Shown here piece after piece: positions 1-12,782 of a stretch of DNA of 64,000 bases. Source of the DNA: Lampris incognitus. Taxonomy: Eukaryota > Chordata > Actinopteri > Lampriformes > Lampridae. The notes under the pieces were generated by a model, which was given only the letters and a program-made list of their open reading frames with translations, was not told where the DNA came from and made no database searches. The position numbers and the translations under genes are program-made. The stretch covers positions 20,422,728-20,486,727 of the forward strand of contig NC_079224.1 of assembly GCF_029633865.1 (NCBI RefSeq). The letters run 5' to 3'. Every line of letters begins with the position of its first letter. Position 1 is the first letter of the stretch.

Positions 1-340
1 CGTTTTAGGCGGTTCCTCGGTCCGAGGGAGAACGCCACGCTGTCGTCACCATCTTAAGTCGGATGACGTAAACGTTATTGTGTGCGTTGTGTTTTGACTT
101 AAATGTTTTGTGTTTACCCTCGTAAGCGCAAATCTGTGACGGTGATGCACCGAAGAAAAGGAAAACGATCACGATGGAAACGAGAGTGGAAATAGAGCGT
201 CCAGACAGAGGTGAGACGCTCTTATTCGTTTTTGTTTGTTTGTTTTGTTTTGTTCATTTACCCGGTGAGGCGGGCCCCAAGCGGGCTCTTGCTTCTGGCG
301 TCAAACGGGCGGTCTCCGCCGGTCGCGATCCGCTCCGGGC
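1..340. promoter_or_regulatory. CpG-rich segment, possible promoter island
   Basis: The first 90 bases hold eleven CpG dinucleotides, and CpG stays frequent to about position 335, whereas the rest of the window is CpG-poor outside SINEs. A cAMP-response-like site (TGACGTAA) lies at 64-71. This is what an unmethylated vertebrate promoter island looks like, and it may extend left of the window. No TATA box is evident. The orientation is not fixed by the sequence; the candidate exon at 174-210 favours rightward transcription. Confidence 0.35.
174..210 (+). CDS. candidate first coding exon of an unrecognised gene
   Basis: An ATG at 174 opens twelve codons (METRVEIERPDR) and the segment ends at a consensus donor (AG|GTGAGA at 210/211), leaving a phase-1 junction. 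It sits inside the CpG-rich stretch. An upstream ATG at 144 opens a 16-codon frame that stops near 194 and overlaps it, so it would act as an upstream ORF. I do not recognise the peptide and found no matching downstream exon. The following intron would have to be long. This could equally be chance in a CpG island. Transcript data would decide. Confidence 0.2.
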
Positions 341-422
341 ACAGTGGCAGGTGTGGAGGTGTGGAGGTTTGGAGTTTGTTTGAGAAATGTTTCTTTAATG
401 TTTTTTTTTATACCTATACACA

Positions 423-427
<5 letters not shown>

Positions 428-497
<70 letters not shown>
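428..497 (+). repeat. (CT)n microsatellite
   Basis: About 70 bases of uninterrupted CT dinucleotides. It creates a spurious long Ser-Leu reading frame. Confidence 0.97.
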
Positions 498-500
<3 letters not shown>

Positions 501-501
<1 letters not shown>

Positions 502-532
502 ATAAATACTACATAATAAAGTAGTATTTATA
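501..532. repeat. small AT-rich hairpin
   Basis: A 12-bp perfect inverted repeat (TATAAATACTAC / GTAGTATTTATA) with an 8-base loop, immediately after the CT tract. AT-rich hairpins of this size are common near microsatellites and no function is implied. Confidence 0.6.
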
Positions 533-573
533 CAGTATATGCTATTAGTATATAGCATAAAGTATATACTAAG

Positions 574-642
574 ACATCCATCCATCCATCCATCCATCCA
601 TCCATTATCCAAGCCGCTTATCCCAATCGGGGTCGCGGGGAT
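574..642 (-). mobile_element. RTE/Rex3-like LINE 3' tail with (CCAT)n
   Basis: A run of CCAT units is followed by the complement of GGATAAGCGGCTTGGATAATGG. The same block recurs on the plus strand near 3905, 19450 and 24420, always ending in ATGG/GATGG repeats. LINE families of the RTE/Rex3 type in fish end in such tetranucleotide tails. Only the 3' end is present and no coding sequence remains. Confidence 0.5.
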
Positions 643-719
643 GCATTTGACTAATTGACGCTAGATGTGAACTGTACGTAACTGTTCCGACTTACATACA
701 AACTCGACTTGCAAACAGT

Positions 720-795
720 ATTTTTTTCCTTCCTGTTAAATGTTTTTTTTTTTTAGGAAGTTGTTCCTTATCTGATGCGAGGGTCTAAGGACAGG
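720..795 (+). mobile_element. L2-like LINE 3' end, first half (interrupted)
   Basis: The segment TTATCTGATGCGAGGGTCTAAGGACAGG also occurs at about 57116-57142 in the 3' end of the L2-like LINE. There it is followed directly by the TGTAAAGCCCC block, which here appears only at about 1870. The element therefore seems to have been split by the material at 795-1868. Confidence 0.6.
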
Positions 796-1570
796 TTCAG
801 TTCAATTCAATTTATGGTCATTAAAAACAATGTGCAGGCACATATTAAAAATGAAATGAGGGCTGTGGCTTCACCAAACAGTGCATGACAGACATAGACA
901 AACACAGCAAACACAGTGTACGATATACACACATGAAGACCAAAAGCTAAAATAAGTTAAAAAAGAGCAAGAGTACAAAATATTTAAAAATAACCACAGA
1001 CATTCAGTGGGTAGCCATGTTCAGGTGGGCAACAGCTTGTGGAGAGAAGCTTTTTTTGAGCCTGGTAGTGCGGGCTCTGAGGCTCCTGTAGCGCCTCCCA
1101 GAGCGCAGGGGGGAGAACAGTCCATGGTTGGTGTGGGTGGGATCTCTGCTGATGCTCAGACCCCTTCGAAGGCAGCGTTTGTGATAAATATCTTTTATGG
1201 CTGGGAGCTGGGTACCAGTGATATGCTGGGCCGCCTTGATGACCCACTGCAGACCTTTCTGGTCTGCTGAGGTGCAGTTGCTGTACCACACTGAGATGCA
1301 GCTGGTCAGGATGCTCTCTGTGGTGCAGTGGTAGAAGTTGGTGAGAATTTTGGGGGATAGATGGGCTCTCCTCAGCCTCCTCAGGAAATGCAGGCGTTGT
1401 TGGGCCTTTTTCACAAGGGCCTGGGTGTTTAATGTCCACTAAAGGTCCTCGCTGATGTGGACTCCAAGGAATTTAAAGCTGGAAACACGCTCCACTTCCA
1501 CCCCATTGATGTGTATGGGGGAGTGGCTACAGCTTCTAGACCTCCTGAAGTCCACAATCAGCTCCTTGTT
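795..1570 (-). mobile_element. non-LTR retrotransposon reverse transcriptase C-terminal fragment
   Basis: On the minus strand the translation runs NKELIVDFRRSRS...VERVSSFKFLGVHISEDL, then a single in-frame TAG (1439-1441), then KKAQQRLHFLRRLRRAHLSP...LTSCISVWYSN...DIYHKRCLRR to a stop at about 1004. This is the thumb and C-terminal region of fish non-LTR LINE polymerases, where FKFLGV and KKAQQRL-type blocks follow the catalytic fingers. The catalytic palm is missing, so this is a 5'-truncated dead copy. About 200 bases of 3' UTR follow, ending in TTGAA-like tail repeats near 795-815. Confidence 0.8.
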
Positions 1571-1868
1571 TGTTTTTCGCATGGCTTGTGAGCCTGTACG
1601 TTCACTGACTGTAGTGGGGGAATGTAACGAGCAATGCATCTTAGAATACGTAATTTATTTATTTATTATTCTATTCTTTTAACTTATATGAATTTTTACC
1701 CTTCGCCTGGTCCTCATGTGAGTCTGCATGCAAGGCCAGATGAGGGTGACAGTGTGCATCTCTTGCCCATGTACTGATCTGTCTCTGAGATAATGATGAT
1801 TGCCATTTGTCTGTGAGTTTTTGTATGGTCTGGGTAGACTGCAAAAACTGAATTGCGCTTCTGGGACA
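1570..1868 (+). mobile_element. retroposon with ATAAAGTTGTCTGAATCTG tail, copy 1
   Basis: This stretch is closely similar to the reverse complement of 41668-42065, including a GGTCTGGGTAGACTG block and the tail GGGACAAATAAAGTTGTCTG. The tail resembles LINE 3' ends (polyadenylation-like hexamer plus short repeats). It abuts the antisense LINE fragment to its left, giving a tail-outward, head-to-head pair. No ORF is preserved. Confidence 0.65.
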
Positions 1869-1960
1869 AATAAAGTTGTCTGAATCTGTAAAGCCCCTTG
1901 AGGCAAATTTGTAATTTGTGATATTGAACTATACAAATAAAACTGACTTGGCTTGACTCA
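1868..1960 (+). mobile_element. L2-like LINE 3' end, second half
   Basis: CTGTAAAGCCCC...GAGGCAAATTTGTAATTTGTG followed by a TATACAAATAAAACTGACTTG tail matches the 3' terminus of the LINE at about 57150-57220. It completes the fragment at 720-795. Confidence 0.65.
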
Positions 1961-3380
1961 AAAATGGAATTTGTTCGTAATCCGGGACTTCCTGTATTTG
2001 CGCCTTTTTGGCGATGTGTCTGCCATTGTCATAGCTTCCTCTTGGATGCGTGCTTACAGTCTCGATCTGGCATCTGGTCGCTACATTTTTATAGAGTCAA
2101 AGGTTAACGCCCAAAAACGTCTCATACACAACAAAATAAGAATGTACAGGAAGAGGACAGACACTGCCACACAAGTGGGCCATAAGTGATGATTGAGAGG
2201 GATTATTTTCTATTAGTCTATACATTGATTTTTAGGAAAATCCTACTCACTCTATCTTTTGAGGTTTGGCCTTTTTAATAGCATTTTTTCAGTGTCGCTT
2301 TACATTTTCAGATTATCATTTTACATTTTAAATTCTCTCCAGTTTCCTTTTTCTTTTTAACATTTAATTATGCCCTGATTATTCCTAGTAGTGGAGGAAA
2401 AATGCCAATCTTTTTATTTATTTTTATCTTTTGATTCTCTATTTGGACTTTTACTTTTAAAAGTGACCAAATAAATCCTCCATACAATACAAGGCCAATT
2501 TTCAATTACAAAATTAAGACAACAATCTTGTATCGATATGATAGAAATCGATATGATACAAGTCACACAACAGTTGCACTTGTTTTTTCAATGCGTTTTT
2601 GGAAAATGGTTAATGGCTGTTAAGGGAGGCTGCAAAGCCTACATTCGGTTTATGAGTAAGACAGAAGATAGGGTTGAGAGTTGGGGCACTGGGGATGATG
2701 TCCAAATAAAAATGTGTCCGTTTGGGGAATGGAGAGATGTGGAAGTGGAACAGATGACGACAGGGGAAGAGGTGAAAAAAAAGAGATGGAGAAGCATGGG
2801 GGTGGAGTAGAGGGAAGAGATGATAGGGATGGAATCACAGTACCTCGGCTCTCCAATTTAATCTAGCCCTGACATCAGGCAGGCTGATGATTAATGAAGT
2901 ATGGAATACCATCTGTTCTCCCTGGGAATGTCTCCTCTCCAGACAAAGAGGTCGCTCCTCTTGGTACTGTACTCCTACTGAACCTTCGTATTCCCTGCTC
3001 AGGCAGAATGATGTGGGATCCTTCTGTTCACCTTTGCCTCTGGATCGCAACTCTGGTCCTTAACGAAAAACACCGGGGGACTGAAAGTGGGAAAGGAAAG
3101 GCAGAAAAAGTTGGTGGAGCACACAAGAGGGGGATGAGGAAGTATTGAGCGAAAGAGAAAGAAGTGGTTGATGAAATGTTATTGCACAAGGTTGAGGGGC
3201 TACAAGGCAACGGGGAGAAGCAAGAAGATTGCTATCTGTTGTAAACGGTACTGCCAGCTATTTCTACAGGGATTACTGGGGTAGTGAACTGTGTTGAACA
3301 GAATGGTGTTGGATTTTTTTAAATGATGAAGGCCAATTTTGTGGACCAATTTTGTACCAAGGAAACCAACTTACCCCCCC
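1961..3380. other. no gene recognised; unique-looking sequence
   Basis: AT-rich sequence to about 2530, then a purine-rich stretch at 2640-2830. A non-repetitive block at about 2850-2960 looks compositionally like conserved noncoding DNA, but that cannot be tested here. The short frames on both strands show no codon or motif support. Confidence 0.6.
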
Positions 3381-3412
3381 CCCCCCACACACACACACAC
3401 ACACACAAACAT
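3381..3412 (+). repeat. C-run and (CA)n
   Basis: About ten Cs followed by about ten CA units. Confidence 0.9.
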
Positions 3413-4383
<971 letters not shown>

Positions 4384-4389
4384 CTGTTT

Positions 4390-7078
4390 TAATTCCGGTT
4401 ACTTTACAAGAAGAGTCATGCACAAGAGGTTTGTGTCAAGGTTTTGTGTCTCAACTCCCAGAGGCAAATGGGAATATGCAGTCCGTCTAATACATGTTAC
4501 TAATTGTGCCTTGTCAATATCAAGCCACATGCATATTCACAAGAGATGCACATATGCACAGACATGCACATAAGAACACCCACATCCATGCATAAACAGA
4601 GAGAAAGTGCAGGCCCACGCACTCGGCCATACAGATGCTGTTGTCCTGCCTGGTGCTGTTTCAGTAAGTCTTTAGCCTTGAAATTTTTTTTTATGAACAT
4701 CTGCTGGGATCATCATAATATTCCCTTAACAATGCCCCTGAGCAACAGTGACTTTGCAATGTAAATTTATTTTTATATAACCAATCCATAAAAACAGAAT
4801 ACAATGAGCCTATTTATTTTGTAAACGTTAATGCATAAATGGCAAAACTGCTTGCAAATGCCGTGATACAATTTGACTATTGGCTCCACTTCATCCGCTG
4901 CTGCAAAACCCCAACAGAAGAAAGATCTTTCCTTTTCTGAGAGTGGCCATTAATGTTTTGTAATGTTCACCTTTCGCTCTGTCCTCAACATCAGTTTTAT
5001 TTCTTGGTCCGTTATCTTCAAGGGATCCTACAAATTTATCCCAATATCAGACCGCTGCTCTGTGGTGAGAACTGAGTCAGCGGCTTCATGTACATGCATT
5101 GCCGTCCAAGGGTCCACTTCGCGGTTTTTTTTTTTTTTTGCATTGTTTCATTACAACTAGTTTCATTACAACTAAAGTATTTTATTTCAAAATGTCTTAC
5201 CACACTGAATGCATTGCCCACATAAACATAAACAAGCAGGCAAAAAGCAGATCCTGTTAGTATAGGTCACAAAGACTCCTGGAATCATGTCAACTTAAGC
5301 CCCCTTTTAAATTGTGACATGCCCCCCTGCTAGAGCAAAGACATAGCTGACGCAGTATACAGATGGTAAAAAAGGGAATGGTAGGCTAATTTTACCACTT
5401 ACAGGTGAAAAAAGTTGGCGTTGGGATACATTCAACAGAAAGTAATTGGTTTCTGTTTCCAGTTTCGCCATGCAATGAATGTGTATGGGGGGCTATTCAA
5501 CATTTATCTACCTGTGGAGCACTGAAGCCGGTGCTGAAGAAGATCAATATTTTGGATTTACAACATGCACGGTACAACACAATGTTCTACCAAGATTCAA
5601 TATCACTTTAAAGGATTAAGCTGGTGTAATTATACAATGCAATACTTATTGTAAACATAGCCTGTGAAAAGAGCAAAAACTATGGTACTTTTTTAATACT
5701 AACAACCACCTAGCCCACCACCAGAAATACCTTATATATCACGTAGCTGATTGAACGCCATGGTATTCTGAAATTATAATAAGTCACAGACTTGCAATTT
5801 TTTCTCTGGTCTGCATAATTTATCTTTACAATGAAACTTCATGAAGTTGTTCCCCAGAAAATAGTAGTGATGGATTATGCTGATTAAAGAAAAACACAGG
5901 TCTGTGACTTGTTTTCACAGGTTTCTGGAATACACTGGAGTTCACTTACTTACATAATATGAGGTATTTTTGACGGTGCGGTGGATATATGGGCCATAGC
6001 TGAAGTACATTGTAGGGTTTGTTCTTTTCATAGGCCATGGTGACAGTAAGTATAAGCATATACTGGCCTTATCCTTAAAAGTGTGTTACCACTATGCCAT
6101 GAAATAAATTAAAATAACACCCCCTGAGTTTCAACCCTTTGCCATTTGTGATGTGCGGTTAAGCATGTACTAACATTATACAGAAAATGATTCGTTAAAG
6201 TCGTCAGCTGTAATATAATTTTACTATTTAGTTTTTACACACTCATAAAACGTATGTAATTGCATTTTAGTGCAAAAAACAAAACAAAACTGGATTGCTG
6301 ATGTAAATCCCTTAAACGTCAGCTGAACACTAAATGTTAAGAGATTTGCTTTCAAAAGCAACTTGTGCTGTACTTGAGCATCTTGACATTTTCAAAATGA
6401 AAGCTAAATAGTGTAAACAGAGATTTGCAGTCAGTATGAATTACTTGGGATCGATTTTTACAATAATTCTTGACATTTGTACATCTTCAAACCTATATTT
6501 TACCATTTTTTTTCAAGATAACGCACTGACACCGGTATGATTATACTGTGAGCGTCATGTTTGGAAAAATTTGTATCATAGTTTTCAAAGACTGTCGCAT
6601 ATGCACACGCAGTAGAGTAGGAGGAGGCATTCAACTGTTACTGGACAGGCGGCGCAGGGAGCGAGAGGAAATTCTGGTTTCTACTAATAGAGATCATGAC
6701 AGAACACGTCATTTGGTCCCAGGGTTCAAAATATTGAACTATTATTTTAGGTATTTCTACATTATTTCCTATTTTTTTCACATAAAAACTAATATTTTTT
6801 GATAAAACACTTTATCGGAGAATTGTGTGTAACTATTTTTCACGTTTTTCTGACATAATATGCTTATTTTTCCACTGTCAAATGGACATTTTTAAAGGTG
6901 CTATATACAATACTCACCACCAGCAAACCAAACCCCCCCCCCCCCACCATAATTTGACCGCATCAGTCTGGAAACTTTGCTGCCAGAATTTTTGCCATTT
7001 TTTATAGTTTTTTTTTAACAGTGTAGGATGTTTTGCCCATGCTGAAACTCACTGACCTATCTACGCATTAATCTAAAC
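4390..7078. other. no gene recognised; AT-rich intergenic or intronic DNA
   Basis: Nothing coding is supported. Minor items are a 15-base tandem duplication (GTTTCATTACAACTA) at about 5145-5175, a T-run at 5127-5140, and a C-run near 6938-6949. An open frame at 6548-6720 encoding an Arg/Glu-rich peptide (LLLDRRRREREE) has no recognised homologue and no convincing splice context. Confidence 0.55.
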
Positions 7079-7394
7079 ACCGATGAGCCAAAACATTATG
7101 ATCATCTGCCTTATATACTGTTGGTCCTCCGTGTGCCACCAAAAAAGCACCGACCCACCGAGGCATGGACTCTACAAGACCCCTTAAGGTGTCCTGTGGT
7201 ATCTTGCACCAAACATTAGCAGCAGATCCTACAAGTCCTATAAATTGCAAGGTTGCAAGGTCCGTTGATTGGACTTGTTGGTCCAGCATGTGCCATAGAT
7301 GCTCAATCGGATTGAGATCTGGAGAATTTGGAGGCCAGGGCAACACCCTGAACACTTCATCATGTTCGCCAAACCATTCTAGGACAATGTGCAC
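7068..7394 (-). pseudogene. Tc1 transposase C-terminal fragment
   Basis: The longest intact piece of the transposase above, about 108 codons. It includes LPWPPNSPDLNPIEHLWHMLDQQV, with the glutamate of the DDE catalytic triad, followed by GLVESMPRWVGAFL and GGPTVY, the usual C-terminal end of this Tc1 subfamily. It cannot be catalytic because the upstream aspartates lie in other frames. Confidence 0.85.
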
Positions 7395-8302
7395 AGTATG
7401 GCAGGGCGCATTATCCTATTGAAAGAGGCCACTGCCGTGAGGGAATACCTTTGCCATGAAGGGATGTACCTGGTCTGCAACGATGTGTAAGTAGGCGGTA
7501 CGTGTCAAATTGATGTCCATATGAACGGCCAGACCCAGGGTTTCCCAACAGAACATTACCCGGAGCATCACACTCCCTCCACCGGCTTCTCATCTTCCCA
7601 CAATGCATCCTGGTGCCATCACTTCCCAAGGTAAACGGTGCATACATATACGACCATCCATGTGATGGTGATCTAAAAGAAAACTGGACTCACTGGACCA
7701 GTTGACCTTCTTCCATTGCTCCAATGTCCAGTTCCGACACTCGCGTGCCCATTGTAGGTGCTCTCAAGAGTGGACAGGGGTCATCATGGGCACTCTAACC
7801 AATCTGTGGCTACACAGCCCTATACACAGCAGGGTGCGATACACTGTTTTGTGACACATTCCTCCCGTAAACATCATTAAAATATTCTGTGACTTGTGCC
7901 ATATTAGAGCTTCTGTTAGTTCAGACCAGACAGGATAGCCTTTGTTGCCCTTGCGCATCGATGAGTCTTGGGCGCCCAATACTCTGTTGCCGGTTTGTGG
8001 TTTGTCCCTCCTCAGACCACTGTCAGTATGTACTCACCACTGCTGACTGGGAGCATCCCACAAGCCTTGCCGTTTCAGAGATGCTCTGACCCAGTCGTCT
8101 GGCCATAACAATTTGGCCCTTGTCAAAGTTGCTTAGGTCTTTACTCCTGGCCGTTTTCCTGCATCCAACACGTTGACTACGAGAACTGATTGTTCACTTA
8201 CCATCTAATCTACCCAGACCTTGACATGTGCCCTTGTTTGGAGATGATCAACGTTATTTGGTTCAACTGTGAGTGGACATTATGTTTTGTCTCATTAATG
8301 TA
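7079..8302 (-). mobile_element. decayed full-length Tc1-like transposon
   Basis: Both ends carry related inverted termini (about GATGAGCCAAAACATTATGAT on the left, and the complement of CATTATGTTTTGTCTCATTA on the right). On the minus strand a transposase can be followed through several frames. The N-terminal helix-turn-helix region ([18 protein letters not shown]) lies near 8095-8030, GRPRLID near 7980, the QDNAPCH-like block near 7410 (glutamine and aspartate flanking a stop), and the C-terminal LPWPPNSPDLNPIEHLW near 7340-7290. The D...NPIEHLW arrangement is that of DD34E Tc1 enzymes. Multiple stops and frameshifts show it is dead. Confidence 0.85.
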
Positions 8303-8321
8303 AATGTGTTCATCATTTGAT

Positions 8322-8354
8322 CCATCATCCATCCATCCATCCATCCATCCACCC
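8322..8354 (+). repeat. (CCAT)n short tandem repeat
   Basis: Six to seven CATC/CCAT units directly beside the Tc1 relic. Confidence 0.85.
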
Positions 8355-8394
8355 CATGATTCAACTGGCTGGATTTTAATTTTCCCCCTTCACC

Positions 8395-8590
8395 CTTGGA
8401 TTTATAGAATGAGTCCCATAACACTGGATGGGACACTTACAGATGAGACAATTAACATATTCATGCATAATAACCTCCCATTTTTGTCATTTTCCTCAGT
8501 TAATTTCCATCACCCACAGTCTGAGTAATTAAATTCTATAATCAAGCCTGACCTGTGCTCGTGGATGATTACGGAGACAGTATGACCTCA
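8395..8590. promoter_or_regulatory. candidate conserved noncoding element
   Basis: A non-repetitive, AT-rich block with several homeodomain-like TAAT/ATTA cores (ATTAACATATTCATGCATAATAA; GAGTAATTAAATT), bordered on both sides by repeats. Its composition resembles vertebrate developmental enhancers. This is an impression from composition only; conservation cannot be judged from one sequence. Confidence 0.2.
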
Positions 8591-9001
8591 ACATAAATCA
8601 CTTTGACACACACACAAAGAATGCTACCTTATTTCATTTTGTTGTATTTAAAATTGATTTTGTTTTCTATATATCCTGTCTTCAGAAGCCATCACTGGTT
8701 GCTTGTCGTGACTGAGTTGTCCATAAATGACGTACTCGTTTATTCATCAGTTGCTCATTTCAGTTGCTCATTTAAAAGGATGAGAAGCGTTACGTCATTA
8801 AATACGTCGTTGCAGTTAGTATTTACACAAAGTTCATGAATTATAAAAAAAATAATTCACCATAACTTATTGTATACATATAAGTGATTAAGAGTAAATT
8901 AATATACAAGGAACTTTGTTCCATTTCTATTTTCCCTTTTTAGATTACGCTAAAAATGGATTTATATAAATGAGATGTTATGGTTTTCAAAGACATCTCT
9001 T

Positions 9002-9422
9002 TTTGTCCCCCCAGTTTTTCTTCCCAATTGTACTTGGCCAATTACTCCACTCTTCTGAGCCGTCCCGGTCACTGCTCCACTCCCTCTGCCAATCCGGGGA
9101 GGGCTGCAGACTACCACATGTCTCCTCCGATACATGTGGAGTTGCCAGTCGCTTCTTTTCACCTGACGGTGAGGAGTTTCGCCAGGGGAACGTAGTGCGT
9201 GGGAGGATCACTCTATTCCCCCCAGTTCCCCCCTGAACAGGTGTCAGAGGAGGGGCTAGCGCAGCGACCAGGGCACATACCCACATCCGGCTTCCCACCC
9301 GCAGACACGGCCAATTGTGTCTGTAGGGACACCCGACCAAGCTGGAGGTAACATGGGGATTCGTACCGGTGATCCCCATGTTGGTAGGCAACGGAATAGA
9401 CCGCCACGCCACCGGGACACCC
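9002..9422 (-). mobile_element. tRNA-derived SINE (family A), full length
   Basis: This full-length copy lies in minus orientation. The 5' tRNA-like head is at about 9422-9340, with an A box close to TAGCGTGGCGG and a B box GGTTCGAATCC-type. The 3' end is the AATTGGGAAGAAAAACTGGGGGG-type tail at 9002-9045. It is flanked by a perfect 16-bp target-site duplication, TTCAAAGACATCTCTT, at 8986-9001 and 9423-9438. Family A has further copies near 12783, 19650, 22632, 30812, 42920, 52404, 53614 and 54061. Confidence 0.92.
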
Positions 9423-9438
9423 TTCAAAGACATCTCTT

Positions 9439-12400
9439 AAGTGCAAGATCTAATGTGCTATCTGTCAGAGGGGAATCCTCATTGCGGTGTCCATGTGCAG
9501 ATACTCTTAACTTCACAGCAAAGATGGCCTAATACTGTCCACTCGGCCTCCTTTCCGAATCCCAAGGCTCCAACAACGTGACGCCATATGATTTAGCTTA
9601 AGTGTGTCAGATGTCTATCAAGCTAACCGAGGCACAGACCAAGTCCAGATACATAGCAGGGTTTAAGCATTTCTTCATGAAAATTGTGGGCAAACTCAAC
9701 AGCGCATCTCCACCATGCTGTCAGTTATTAGCAGAATGTCTTTCAGTTTTAATAAGTCGTGGTCGAGCACACGTCAGTTAACCATTGTTTACTTTGCACA
9801 GAAGCACATAGTATAGTGCATCTATATCAAGTGGGATGCTTTTTTTTCAGTTCATTGTCTGAGGACTCATACAACCAGACGCATACGTGTGCATGCATGT
9901 TTATCTGTGTTTGAACAGCATACACTATGCCCTTGTTTAAACATCTCCCAATCAGTCCGTCTCTGATTTCTTTGGTTTGTGACTTTGTTGTCTGTCTCTT
10001 TTGTTTGTGTATACAGCTGGGTTTAAATTCTTTTAAGCTAAATAGAAGAAATGACTCGGTTGGATATAATCAATAAACAACAACATAATGCAGGAACAAA
10101 CAAAAATGAGAGGGGGCAGAAGGACCAACAACAGCCGTTCTTGCAGCCTTTTTACCAGTATCCCAAAAATTCATTGATTCTGCCTTGCAAGAGTACTAAG
10201 ATGAGCAGTACTTTTGACCATTGCAAGTTCCCCTTGCATGCTCCTGTTCTGCATTACAAGACTCATTTGACTGCATTAAGTTACATGAATAATACATGAG
10301 CCGCCGCTATTCAGACCATTTGATGTGTGCACTTAAGTTTTTGGGTATTTTTTATTTTACTCTATTTTTTTGCCATGCCTTCTCTGTGCACAGGTGTATG
10401 AAATACACTGGCTCCCTGTCCTTTAATTTGATTTGGTGTAAAATTGGACTTTTTTTTTTTTGCCTTTCTAATCCTTTGTTGAAGCACTGCCTTAAATCCA
10501 GAGCACCTCCAAAAGTGTAATATGCAGTTTTTTTTTTTTTGCTTTGACCAGTGAAATATTTTTGCAAGTTTTGCCCTCCTTCACTTTAATAGGGCACTGA
10601 CTAACACTTATAACTTGTGTATTTTGAAATTCATTTCAGTCATCCAGGTAATACAATGTCAAAAGAAGCGTGGAGGCTTAACTGGCTTGTCATCGTAAAA
10701 TTGAAAACATTTCACTGTACATCCAAATAGCTTCTTCAGATCTGATTTCAGAAAGGGAAATGCACTTCTCTTTGACATGCGGTCTCTACCTCAAATGTCT
10801 GCTGTTTTGCAATTGCTCGAGACAATATCAGATGAATAGTCCTCGTTTTAACTCTTTGGAATATTGTAGTAACACATTATTTATTTATTTTTTAACTTTT
10901 AGAAAAAGTAGTAAACTGGCCTGCGTCGTACTCATCTAGCAGTCAGCTTTACTTCACGGCTCCATTGTGTCCTCCAGATGACAATTTTGTAAAAAAAGCA
11001 ATGCCAGTTTTGATACATGTTTTTAAGCTGGCCTTGTCTACCACACATTTTGCTTTACTATATTTCCTTTTTTTTTTTTTACTTCTGTCAGTCATTTTTG
11101 TTGCGCTTTTTGCTACGACAGCCACAACAAGCACAATTACAGCCATACTAAACACTTAGAAGACACAAGTCTATGCCCCAATATATACCAAATATAGTGG
11201 AAAAGCCCATTTCAGGTGGGGCACAGGTGAAGCACAAGCTCAATTTGAGGACTGAATTGGGCCTTAATAGTCCAAAGGCCTTTACACCCCAATTTCTTTG
11301 GGACAGAGAGTAGGTATGGTATGCATATGTGTAGACAGTCTGCCATGTCATTTCATTCCTAAAGCTGGGTCTGCTTCTCACAATTTTCATACAGATCACA
11401 TCCACGCTCCTTTTGCCAGTGTCCGTCGTAGAGCATTTACATAGAGATCATATCCTCAATGGCCAGAGGTTTATAAGACTCTCTGGTACTTTTGATAATG
11501 CCAGTAATTCTGACACTGTGATTCGACCATCGGTCACAGCATCAGAGTTGCATTTTAATTCTAAGATTACGACATGGAAGATAGAGCGACATTGTGGTTG
11601 TTTGTTGGGGACGCTACACTTCAGCCCAGTGGTTCTCAATTTTTTGTCCTTTATTCTTGAGAACACAGACTTGAATGCCAACACGTGCAGACAGGATGAC
11701 GACGTTTACATTAAATGTTTTAGCATCTGAACAGCACAGGTCCAGCAAGGCTCCAGCGAGGGACAGACCAAATGACTAGTAAGTAGTAAAAGCACCTCAT
11801 CGGACAGATTTTACCACAGCCTATGGAAGTAATGACCAAGAATGGCTTGGCATGTTTGTTACACATGTCATGACATAAAGAAGGGTATCCCTTAGCTGTA
11901 CTCAGGGGTGGGAGACAGTGAGAAAGGGCCTCATTCACAAATTCTGGGATTCATCAATATTTCCTTCCCTGAATTTGTTCTTACTCTGTGAACAAATTTA
12001 GAACTGCCCCAGACCTTGCGTACACACAAATGATGACGGCCCCGTTGTCGTAGAAAATGTTAACACATGCCTTTTAGCTAAATGTATAGCATATTAAAAC
12101 CACATTCATTAAAAAAGGCTTTAATACACTATAATATTTAAAACAAGTAATTTGCTAATGCATTGGCCAAATTTATTTAATAACCATCAAATAGATGCCT
12201 TTTCATTGTCATCATTTATTGTCATAATTAAAGCATTCAGCTATAAAAAACTGAGTGTCCCCAGTCCTAGCTTACAAGTATGCGAATTTCCATATTGAAA
12301 TGTAACATTTTTGGTTTTCATTGTTTTTATTTACTTGGCGTATATTGAACGGCAACTCCCATCAATTTCTACTGCCATCAATTTTCGCGTATATAGCCAA

Positions 12401-12782
12401 TGTGCAGTTGGTTAACTGGTAGCAAGGCATGCAGGACATATAAAGGACTCTGATTTACCTCCAAGCAAGTGTTACGATGACATGTCTGGCCTTGCTTGAA
12501 CATATTGGAGCCCAAGTCTCTCTCTCTCTTTTTTTTTAATCCATTGTTACTCCAGAGGGAACACTACAGAGAAGTGTGCCTTTTCTGGCTTCTACCTCTG
12601 ACACGAAGGTTCCAATTTCCTGGTGAAATTCTTGTTCTTTTTGTCTTTAGGGGCCACGCGTCTCTCTTCTTCTAACAACTTCACTGTTTTCTCTGAGATA
12701 CACCTCTAAGGCAAACCATTATACAGAGAAATGGGGGCATGGCAGTATGCTAATTGTAAATAGCAAATACTGTCAACTTAGA
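9439..12782. other. no gene recognised
   Basis: AT-rich sequence with several T-runs (9841, 10451, 10528, 11070). A 105-codon frame at 11413-11730 has no recognisable domain, and its codon use and flanks give no support. I see no transposon ends here. Confidence 0.5.

Noticed and set aside
11413..11730. 105-codon frame as a small gene
   Set aside because: No family recognised, and an overlapping antisense frame of similar length indicates chance openness.
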